From NCBI GenBank assembly GCA_958298945.1, contig OY282606.1, positions 26,261,740 through 26,325,739 of the forward strand: a stretch of 64,000 nucleotides of DNA. Direction: 5' to 3'. The position numbers and the translations under genes are program-made. The DNA is from Atherix ibis (lineage: Eukaryota; Arthropoda; Insecta; Diptera; Athericidae). The stretch's first letter is position 1. Every line of letters begins with the position of its first letter. The notes under the pieces were generated by a model, which made no database searches, was not told the origin of the DNA, and saw nothing but the letters and a program-made list of their open reading frames with translations. Shown in pieces: positions 56,791-64,000 of the stretch.

Positions 56791-57535
56791 AATAATCTTT
56801 CCTTCGTACATGCACCAAAATACTTTTCGATCCAAACAACCATAATAAAAAGTACCCAGAATAAAAAAAATACTAAATAAACCAACCCCAGAAGCTCATT
56901 AGTTTACGTGGAGCATTTGTTTACTCTATCTGGAATTATGTGTAGTGCAACATTGAAAATTCTCTCAACATCCGACGCACGTTCAAGTGAAATTCTTATT
57001 TAATTTCTAATCGGATTTTTTTGATCGCTGTTGTAAGGATTACAATCTTTATTGTTATTTAAGTTGTTGTTATTGTTTCTCTGTTGAACAGTTCATTTTG
57101 ATGCTGTAACGCGGATCTTGTTACGGCTAATAAATTACGGCTGTTCAAGTGTTTCGTTGGAAAGAATTTTGTTTTTGTTGACTTGTTTGATATGCTCGAC
57201 AAAAACAAGAGTCATTTGCATTGTGACAAGGTGTCAAATTCGTGGGTTTTTATTTGTTATTTGTATTATTATTATTATTATTTTTATATACCTATTTTTT
57301 TTAGTTAATTAAGAGTCACCTATTATTATTAAAATTTATTCTGATGAATTGAAAGTAAAAAATTTGCTTAAAATCAAACATAAAAATGTTTTTTTTTTTA
57401 TTAGTTCAACTGATATTTTTATATGAAAATTTTTATATTTAAGATATGAACTCATTAAAAATTCCAATTTTTGATAATACAAGTATTTAAAAATTTTATT
57501 CTGATAATAATGTAAATTTTTCAAAAACATTTGTC
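56791..57535. other. AT-rich stretch with (ATT)n microsatellite
   Basis: No gene recognised. An ATT trinucleotide run lies at about 57265-57282. Confidence 0.5.
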
Positions 57536-57572
57536 ACTGAGAATGAGGCTCATTTTTCGCTCTGTGGATATA

Positions 57573-58520
57573 TGAGGTCTATTCAAGAAGTATCGCGAAT
57601 TTTGTGTTTTTTCAAAAATTATTTATTTATTCATGAATATCTATTTTGTCCCCTTCAAAGTAATCCCCACCAGATATTATACACTTGTGCCAATGTTTTT
57701 TCCAATCCTCGAAGCACTTCAAAAAATCATTTTTTGTGATTTTGTTCAGCTCCTTCTTCGATGCCGTCTTTATCTCCTCAATCGTAGCGTAGCGTCGTCC
57801 TTTCATAAGGCTCTTTAGTTTCGGGAACAAGAAAAAGTCACAGGGGGCGAGATCTGGGGAATACGGTGGCTGCGGCATTATTAGTGTGTTGTTTATTGGA
57901 TAAAAATTCGCACATAAGCAACGATGCATGAGCAGGGGCGTTATCATAATGTAAAAGCCAATTTTTATTCTTCCACAAATCCGCGGGTTTCTGGCGAATT
58001 GATTCGCGCAACTTGCGCATAATTTGCAGGTAATATTGCTTACTGACCTTCTACCCTGTGGCAAGAACTCATGATGCACCACGCCCCTGCAATCGAAGAA
58101 AACGGTAAGTAAAACCTTCACATTCGACCGAACTTGGCGCGCTTTTTTCGGTCTTGGCTCGTGCGGCAGCATCCATTGGGATGCTTGAGATTTGGTTTCT
58201 ACGTCATAACCATAAACCCATGATTCGTCACCAGTTATGACCCTCTGGAGCAAATTTGGGTCATCGCGGACAGAGTCCAACAGCTCCTTAGCAGTGTTAA
58301 TGCAATGCGGTTTTTGGTCGAAATTAACCAAAAATCGAAGACAGTCCAAAACACGTGCAAGCAAAGCAGCTGTCAAAAATTAACTGAACATTCAAAATGG
58401 TCGAACTTGTCGGCATAAGTGAGAGACATGAGTACCAACATAACGCCACAAAAAATCGAAAATCATATATACGTAACCCGTGGAAATTCAAAATTTGCAA
58501 TACTTTTTGAGAAGACCTCA
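57573..58520 (-). mobile_element. Fam-3 DD34D mariner, minus orientation
   Basis: The left end (element 3' end) TGAGGTCTATTCAAGAAGTA follows TA at 57571-57572. The right end (element 5' end) is ACGTAACCCGTGGAAATTCA then TTTGAGAAGACCTCA, finishing at 58520. The usual GTTACGTATATTCG block and leader with CAAAGCAGCTGTCAA are at the right. It is inserted in a Fam-1 copy. Its right boundary continues into an inverted repeat of its own terminus. Confidence 0.88.
57627..58376 (-). pseudogene. Fam-3 mariner transposase pseudogene (249-codon open frame)
   Basis: Minus-strand frame lacking the N-terminal DNA-binding third: the leader is joined straight to VNFDQKPHCINTAKELLDSV. First catalytic motif VITGDESWVYGYD intact. 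KSQASQWMLPHEPRPKKARQ and VLLTVFFDCRGVVHHEFLPQ follow. A frameshift pair between about 58050 and 57895 scrambles the segment holding the second Asp, whose HYDNAPAHA reads only in another frame (58020-57838). After re-entry, NNTLIMPQPPYSPDLAPCDF restores the third Asp (34 residues after the second in the family count). It ends HKCIISGGDYFEGDKIDIHE at 57627. Best-preserved C-terminus of the family, but not functional. Confidence 0.88.
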
Positions 58521-58545
58521 AAAAGTATTGCAAATTTTGAATTTC
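58483..58545. repeat. Perfect 29-bp inverted repeat, 5-base loop, at the Fam-3 end
   Basis: Left arm 58483-58511 (GAAATTCAAAATTTGCAATA...TTTTTGAG), loop AAGAC at 58512-58516, right arm 58517-58545, the exact complement. The left arm is the 5' terminus of the Fam-3 element; the right arm is an extra inverted copy of it outside the element boundary. Confidence 0.93.
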
Positions 58546-58559
58546 GTATGTAGGCAAAA

Positions 58560-59160
58560 AAAAACCCATCAGTGACTATGGGCTCTGAAAACCCATTAGT
58601 GACTATGGAGAAGCCATTGTATTCACGGAAAATAACTTTCTGATGTGAATTTTACTCGAAACGTGTCATTGGCACGAATCAAAGAAAATTGACTTTTGGA
58701 TCCTGATTTTTTAAACAAAATTGTCTGTGGGGGTGAATTTTAATCTAAACGTGTCATTACAGAAGATTGACTTGTGGATCCTGATTTTTGAAACAAAATT
58801 GTCTTTTGGGATGAGACTCCTCGCTCTGTGATTAAGTGTCGGTAAGCAAAATTCCCTTATATGGGGCTCTGATAACCCATCAGTGACTATGGAGAAGCCA
58901 TTGTATTCGCGGAAAATAACTTTCTGATGCGAATTTTACTCGAAACGTGTCATTACAGAAGATTGTAACTTTTGGATCCTGATTTTTCAAACACAATTGC
59001 CTGTGGGGATGAGACTCATTTTTCGCTCTGTAAATATGTGCCGTTAAGCCACATTTCCATATATGGGGCTCTGAAATCCCATCAGTGACTATGTAGAAGC
59101 CATTGTATTCGCGGAAAATAACTTTCTGATGTGAATTTTAGTCGAAAGGTATCATTGGCC
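58560..59160. repeat. Tandem triplication inside a Fam-1 copy
   Basis: Units beginning GGGCTCTGAAAACCCATTAG (58579), GGGGCTCTGATAACCCATCA (about 58865) and GGGGCTCTGAAATCCCATCA (about 59069). Each continues with GAAGCCATTGTATTC and GCGGAAAATAACTTTCTGAT. Periods are about 286 and 205 bp. Within the first unit, GATTGACTT(T)TGGATCCTGATTTTT also recurs (58688, 58767), so shorter duplications are nested. Confidence 0.85.
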
Positions 59161-59595
59161 CGTATTTCATTCGAAAAAGAAACAGGAGAGGTCCTTACCA
59201 TCAATCCTGACAGCTATGGCCGTATAATAACCGATTTTTTTTGGCCTAAATTGGAAAATTTTAATCTGTGTAGTGCGATTTAACATTGTTGGACTTTTTC
59301 TCATAGGGCTTTGCCAATTACCATATTTATTCAGACAATTCTCAAATTTTAGTGCGTTTAAAAACCAATATTCATGAATTGATGACCAAAAATTTGCGAA
59401 AATATCATTAAAAATTACATCACCAGGTTCAACTCCTGCAAGAAATCTTGTGACGGTTCTTTATCAATGTTACAATCAGTTCATAATGGCAAGTTCCATG
59501 CAATATAACAAAGTAAAATTTTTATTAATAACTCAATTTTAGATGATTTTTATTTAATTTTATTTTCCGAATTCAAAATTGGATAAATTGATATT

Positions 59596-61135
59596 TAAAA
59601 AAAATGACAAAATTAAATACAATTCCTATAAAAACCGGTACAAAAAGTTGAACAATTGTTACAAGAAGTATCTGCTTTTTTTTGTCCAGTTTTTAGGCTC
59701 ACCACACAATATTGGTAGTTACCTAAAATATTTGTCATAAATCTTCGTTAACAATCGACCACCCAAAGTAATCATTGTACCTATACGGATAAGTGGTTGG
59801 TTAGGTAGAATTGTTCATCGAAATCCACCAAATAAATATCTTCGGGATGTTTTTGTATCTTTTTGGGTTTGAAATTTAATTTCGAAAGAATTCATTTGAA
59901 CTCACCTAGTCAGGTGTAGTCATGTATGATTTTTTTTGAAAAATTAACTCAAAATACTAGAACAAGGTTAGTTAGAATTTGTTTTTTTTTTCTTATTAAA
60001 TTTCCTATTCAAAGTTGAGAAGAATAAAGAAAATTCAAATTGACAACTTAATTCGTCTCGTTGTTGCTAATAGTAATTAATGATTTGAAACAGTTAAATA
60101 TCAAACGTGACTTAATTAAGAGCCATACACCTGAATTACCACCGGTTAATGGCTACAAATCACTTGAGATAAATTTGTTTCACGCAAAATTGCCTAAAGT
60201 TAATTCTCATCTGAAATCAGTTCTTGTACATTTATTCATGTTAGTCTGTTGGTATGGATTTTGTTTTTAAATTTTCTCATTTTAAATTGGTTATTTAGTA
60301 AAAATATTTATTTGAAGAAAAAAAAATACTATTCACAGTTAAATATTAATGAAAATTATTTTTTTTTCTATTTTCAGGTTAGTAAATTATATCATATACT
60401 CTCTAATTGATCTTTAAAATATTGAAAAAAACAGGTGAGTAAAATATTACATAATAAAAAAGTCCCTTTTAATACTTTTTCTATATTAATAAAAGTAGTA
60501 AAATTAAAAACGATTTTAAGTAAATTAAAAAAAAGAGAATTATCTGAAATTTTTTACAAGATATTCTCGCTCAGATAAGAACGACTATTGTTATAGGATA
60601 TCCTCGTTAAGTGTTGTTCATCTCACCAAAATCTTATTCACATGTCCTTGTATGAATTTTCTGTTTATCTTTCGAAGTTGAAAAGGCAGACACAATTTGT
60701 TTACACGACGTAAAGCAGCAGTGTATCCTTTTTGGTACTGTAGTGGCACAATAGATTTTGTAATTCATCTCAGCCGAGTTTAGCTCATAGAAAAAAGTTC
60801 ATTTTTCATTTTATATCTTATCTCGTTTGGCATTTGTTTAAAAAGGATATTCAAGCGTATTTTTCTTCTTTTTTTTTGGTTTTCTAGGTATGAGATTTTA
60901 CAGAAATAATATGTTTTCATAAGTTTTTTTTTTGCAATTTATTCTTCCCTTTCCTAAAATTCCGTTTGTGTCATGTGCGTTTTTGAAAGGATGTCACTGT
61001 TCATCTCAAGTAAACTGAATTATTTTATTTTTATAATTAAGCACAAATCATCTTAAATCTATTTTACTTAAGAAATCATTTTTTTTATTATATCTGTCTT
61101 AATTGTTTTCATCAAATTCAGTTTTTGCTTATACT
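59596..61135. other. AT-rich noncoding stretch
   Basis: No gene recognised. A 69-codon frame at 60061-60270 (starts with TTG; NDLKQLNIKRDLIKSHTPEL) has no motif. At 60378-60434 a TTTCTATTTTCAG acceptor and an ACAG|GTGAGT donor enclose 57 bases that have stops in all frames. That could be an untranslated exon or chance. Confidence 0.4.
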
Positions 61136-61139
61136 ATAT

Positions 61140-61445
61140 AAAGGATTATCTAATTTGCGTTTCGGAAAGTATACTTGAATAGAGTATAATAAAAATTGAT
61201 ATTTTTATAAAAATTATATTTTATTATATTGCTTAAACCTTGCCATTATGCATGGAATATAAAATTATTCAAATGGCCACCATTGGACTTATTACAGGAT
61301 TTGATCCTTCTGAGATAATTTATGATGACTCTTTCCAACGTCTCAGGTTGTAATTCGCCCATTATTTGAAAGATATTGGTGGTTTCTATATAAATGCTCT
61401 AAAGTTGATCGTAAATGCAATCTTTCGTGTAGCTCTACAAAAAAA
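61140..61445 (-). mobile_element. Fam-1 3' fragment
   Basis: Minus-strand piece with 3' terminus AAGGATTATCTAATTTGCGT and CGGAAAGTATA (61141-61172), then CTTAAACCTTGCCATTATGC, then ATTCAAATGGCCACCATTGG, the inverse of the C-terminal coding block. It shows the uninterrupted order of blocks used to interpret the nested copy at 33955. It breaks off near 61445. Confidence 0.7.
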
Positions 61446-61508
61446 AAACCTCTAACCATGAATAATTTTTATTTCTATTTTTATTATCGCTAACGAAAAT
61501 TTTGAATT

Positions 61509-62667
61509 CGATGGATGAAAAAAAGGATCGCAAATTTTGAATTTGCGCGGGTTACGTATATTCGATTTTCGATTTTTTGATGGCGTTATGTTGGTACTCG
61601 TGTCTTTCACTTATGCCGACAAGTTCGGCCATTTTGAATGTTCAGTTAATTTTTGACAGGTGGTTTGCTTGCACGTGTTTTGGCTCGTCTTCGATTTTTG
61701 CCCATTCCAAAAAATGTATCAAAGAATCTGTAACAAATTTTGTGTGAAAAACAAAATTAATTGCGCGGACGCATTCCGAGTGTTGACTGTGGCATATGGT
61801 GAAGCTACCTTGGACCGACGCAACGTTTTTCGGTGGTACAAAATATTCTCAGAGGGCCGAGAAGATGTGAACGACGAAAAGCATGCCGGACGCCCGAGCA
61901 TGTCAACAACAGACGAAAACATTGATGAAGTAAAGTAAATAGTATTGGTCAATCATCGAATCACCGTTAGAGAAGTTGCTGAAGTCTTACCATTCGATTT
62001 TTACCAATGATTTGTGCGTGAGACGGTTTGCCGCGAAATTCGTACCAAAATTGCTCGATTTCGACCAAAAACAGAATCGCATTGACAGTGCTAAGGAGCT
62101 GTTGGACTCTGTCCACGACGACCCCAATTTATTCCAGAGAGTCATAACTGGTGACGAATCATGGGTTTATGGTTATGATATGGAAAACAAAGCTCAATCA
62201 TCCCAATGGAAGCTGCCGCATGAGCCAAGACCGAAAAAAGTGCGCCAAGTTCGGTCGAATGTGAAGGTTTTGCTTACAGTTTTCTTCGATTGCAGGGCGT
62301 GGTGCATCATGAGTTCTTACCACAGGGGAGAACGGTCAATAAGGAATATTACCTGCTAGTTATGCTGAAGTTGCGTGAAGCAATCTGCCAGAAACGTGGA
62401 AGAACAAAAATTGATTTTTGCACCATGATAACGCCCCTGCTCACACATCGTTGCTTGTGTGCGAATTTTTGTCCAAAAACAACACACTAATAATGTCGCA
62501 ACCACCGTATTCCCCAGATCTGGCAGAGCCCAATGAAAGTACGACGCTACGCTACGATTGAGGAGATAAAGACGGCATCGAAGGAGGAGCTGAACAAAAT
62601 CACAAAAAATGATTTTTTGAAGCGCTTCGAGGATTGGAAAAAACATTGATTTTTTGAACAGACCTCG
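61509..62667 (+). mobile_element. Fam-3 DD34D mariner, plus orientation
   Basis: The left end is worn (AAAAGGATCGCAAATTTTGA, then GCGCGGGTTACGTATATTCG, 61509-61570). The right end TTTTTTGAACAGACCTCG finishes at 62667, followed by TA. The leader has the usual GACAAGTTCGGCCATTTTGA and TTAATTTTTGACAGG. It is the longest Fam-3 copy in the window and the only one with the N-terminal coding region. It sits between a Fam-1 fragment and a 28S rRNA pseudogene. Confidence 0.85.
61714..62649 (+). pseudogene. Fam-3 mariner transposase pseudogene, most complete copy
   Basis: Starts MYQRICNKFCVKNKINCADA at 61714. The helix-turn-helix part includes FRVLTVAYGEATLDRRNVFR and WYKIFSEGREDVNDEKHAGR. A stop after NIDEVK (61938) is followed by VNHRITVREVAEVLP, and a frameshift leads to FAAKFVPKLLDFDQKQNRID. 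First catalytic motif VITGDESWVYGYD intact. After a shift near 62297, GVVHHEFLPQGRTVNKEYYL continues. The second Asp is readable in another frame (HHDNAPAHT, about 62423). The third catalytic segment is deleted: PDLA joins EPNESTTLRYD. The C-terminus stops early at FEDWKKH-stop (62649), about 20 residues short. Inactive. Confidence 0.88.
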
Positions 62668-62679
62668 TATATATACAGA

Positions 62680-62843
62680 TTGGTTTTCACCATAAACTTA
62701 GGACCGACTAACGCCAAACACTTCAACGTACACCATCGTACCCTCCTACGCATAAAGCTTTAAGATTTATTAATTTATAAATCATTTGCTTTAGCGGTAA
62801 TGTATAGGCATACAACTTAAGCGGCATCCATTTTAAAGGCTAG

Positions 62844-62881
<38 letters not shown>

Positions 62882-63154
62882 TTTACGACTTCCATGTCCA
62901 CCGTCCTGCTGTTTTAAGCAAGCAACGCCTTTCGTGGTATCAGTATGAGTTGTCAATTTTGACCAGAGGGAAACTTCGGAGCAAACCAGCTACTAGATAG
63001 TTCAATTCGTCTTTCGCCCCCTATACCCAATTCTGACAATCGATTTGCACGTCAAAACTGTTTCGATCTTCCATCAGGGTTTCCCCTCACTTTAACCTGA
63101 TCAGCTATAGTTCACCATCTTTCGTGTCACAACATATATGCTCAAGGTACGCTT
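62680..63154 (-). pseudogene. 28S rRNA pseudogene fragment with internal deletions
   Basis: Minus-strand sequence recognisable as central large-subunit rRNA: ACCTTGAGCATATATGTTG, CGAAAGATGGTGAACTATAG, TGATCAGGTTAAAGTGAGGG, GACGTGCAAATCGATTGTCA, TCTAGTAGCTGGTTTGCTCC. It then jumps to ACAACTCATACTGATACCAC, AAAGGCGTTGCTTGCTTAAA, CTAAGGAGTGTGTAACAACT, CACCTGCCGAAGCAACTAGC and GAAGTGTTTGGCGTTAGTCG, and GGTCCTAAGTTTATGGTG. The parts are in rRNA order but several hundred bases of the functional molecule are missing at two joints, and universally conserved positions are altered. It is therefore not a working gene. Identification is from memory of insect 28S. It starts 12 bp right of the Fam-3 element end. 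Confidence 0.85.
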
Positions 63155-63235
63155 TAATTAGATGAACTTTATATAAAAATATATATTAAATATAAAATAA
63201 TCCAATATTAACATTTAAGTTAATTACGCCTTTAA
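63155..63235. other. AT-rich spacer
   Basis: A short A/T stretch between the rRNA pseudogene and a Fam-1 fragment; nothing recognised. Confidence 0.5.
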
Positions 63236-63415
63236 TGGCTTGCACATATGTGTTAGACTTCTTGGTCCATGTTTCAATACGGGGTCCCGAAGGTATTGTA
63301 AATCTAAAGCATGGTGTAAAATGGCAAATCTTATACTAAAAAAACGCCACCTTGATGACATATTTGTTTGACAGCTGTCAAATGACAAGTTGTATTTTCC
63401 GTCCCATTAAATTTT
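63236..63415 (-). mobile_element. Fam-1 5' end fragment
   Basis: Minus-strand 5' end: TGACAGCTGTCA palindrome at 63369-63380, CACCTTGATGAC, AAAATGGCAAATCTTATACT, then GGGGTCCCGAAGG. The terminus itself (TATTTTCCGTCCCATTAAAT) is degraded. No coding capacity. Confidence 0.6.
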
Positions 63416-64000
63416 TTACTTTCTATTTTTTATGTTAATCTATAAATTTTTTTAAACCTTAACAAAAATAAATTACCATCAATTTTAAATTTATTTTACT
63501 ATAAGTATCTATATTATTAAGGTATGAGTTTTAAGATACTTTTTTCCGAATAGCCAATAAATCTATAATAATACAATACCAAACAAAAAGAAATTGAGTA
63601 CATAAAATTATGATCTTTTTAAAATCCAGTGCGTTTTGAGAGGATTTTCTTCTGTGATTATAAATACAGCAAAAAAAAAAATAACTATTATATTTTTATG
63701 AAAGCCTCTTATTTAAAATCTTTAAATAAAAATAAAAATGAAAATTTATCAATTTAAAATTTAGCACAAGTACTTGTGTATCTACTGATGCCAGACACTA
63801 ACCTTATTAACCGAATTTTACGCATATTAGCATGGAATTAATAGCATTTCACTTAAAATATTTTAAGAAGATTTTTCATATGATAATTAGTTTAACGTGT
63901 CATAAACTTTTGACCGTATTATTCATAATAAATAAGCTTAATCATAAGCCAAGTTAAATACATTTAATTTTACAAAAAAATTATATTAAATTAAGTAGAA
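63416..64000. other. AT-rich noncoding stretch
   Basis: No gene, RNA or repeat recognised up to the window edge. Confidence 0.55.

Larger units (their letters stand above)
57536..59595 (+). mobile_element. Fam-1 remnant, interrupted by Fam-3 and internally triplicated
   Basis: Plus-strand copy. The left piece 57536-57570 (GAGGCTCATTTTTCGCTCTG) matches 59010-59030 of the same element. A Fam-3 mariner then interrupts it (57573-58520). It resumes from 58546 with three tandem units, then GGAGAGGTCCTTACCATCAA and GGCCGTATAATAACCGATTT (EVLTIN..RIITDFF-like, 59187-59240). A C-terminal block TCAACTCCTGCAAGAAATCT follows (59430), and then the 3' terminus TTTTCCGAATTCAAAATTGG (about 59562). Many stops. 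Confidence 0.75.

Noticed and set aside
60378..60434. A 57-base exon between a good acceptor and a GTGAGT donor
   Set aside because: Stops occur in all three frames and no neighbouring exon is visible; it could only be an untranslated exon, which the sequence cannot show.

Overview
The window is strongly AT-rich eukaryotic DNA, almost certainly from an insect and most likely a dipteran. One host exon is recognisable: 8954-9075 on the plus strand encodes kinase subdomains II-III of a TESK-type protein kinase (Drosophila center divider, cdi) between a good acceptor and a good donor. Its two flanking exons were not found by eye, so much of the 64 kb may be intron of this gene, or intron plus intergenic DNA. 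Weaker host candidates are a plus-strand exon at 27938-28073 with a consensus donor, a minus-strand 5' gene end at 38654-38900 with a 61-nt intron, and a putative exon at 55686-55889.

The rest is a graveyard of Tc1/mariner elements, sorted here by terminal repeat and by transposase remnant. Fam-1 is a degenerate, DD41D-like family with ends resembling AGGGTTATCCATTTCG; it has about 17 pieces. Fam-2 is Mos1-like (mauritiana type) with ends CCAGGTGTATAAGC, at 13511-14779, 20205-21114 and part of 34030-34470. A different mauritiana-type remnant lies at 37613-38250. Fam-3 is a DD34D family with ends CGAGGTCTGTTC, at 9734, 30035, 57573 and 61509. Fam-4 is a DD41D family with ends CAGGGTGCGTTTTATG, at 24002 and 50634. 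Fam-5 is a DD41D element at 6877-7938. Every transposase is broken. Non-LTR retroelement pieces lie at 23510-23920, 25160-25340, 31060-31345, 41430-42120 and 49155-51835. There is a 28S rRNA pseudogene at 62680-63154 and a possible tRNA-derived SINE at 40010-40215.

The striking structure is tandem repetition inside Fam-1. Two large arrays of the same 13-bp unit, AGTAGAAATTTTC (1270-2450 and 53960-55290), each lie inside a separate Fam-1 copy. Other Fam-1 copies carry internal duplications or triplications (units of about 463, 536, 327, 105 and 200-290 bp). A 1.2-kb polypyrimidine array (45560-46740) is unrelated. No operons, CRISPR arrays or intact mobile-element genes are present. I see no coordinated gene system; the interest lies in how these repeats arose.
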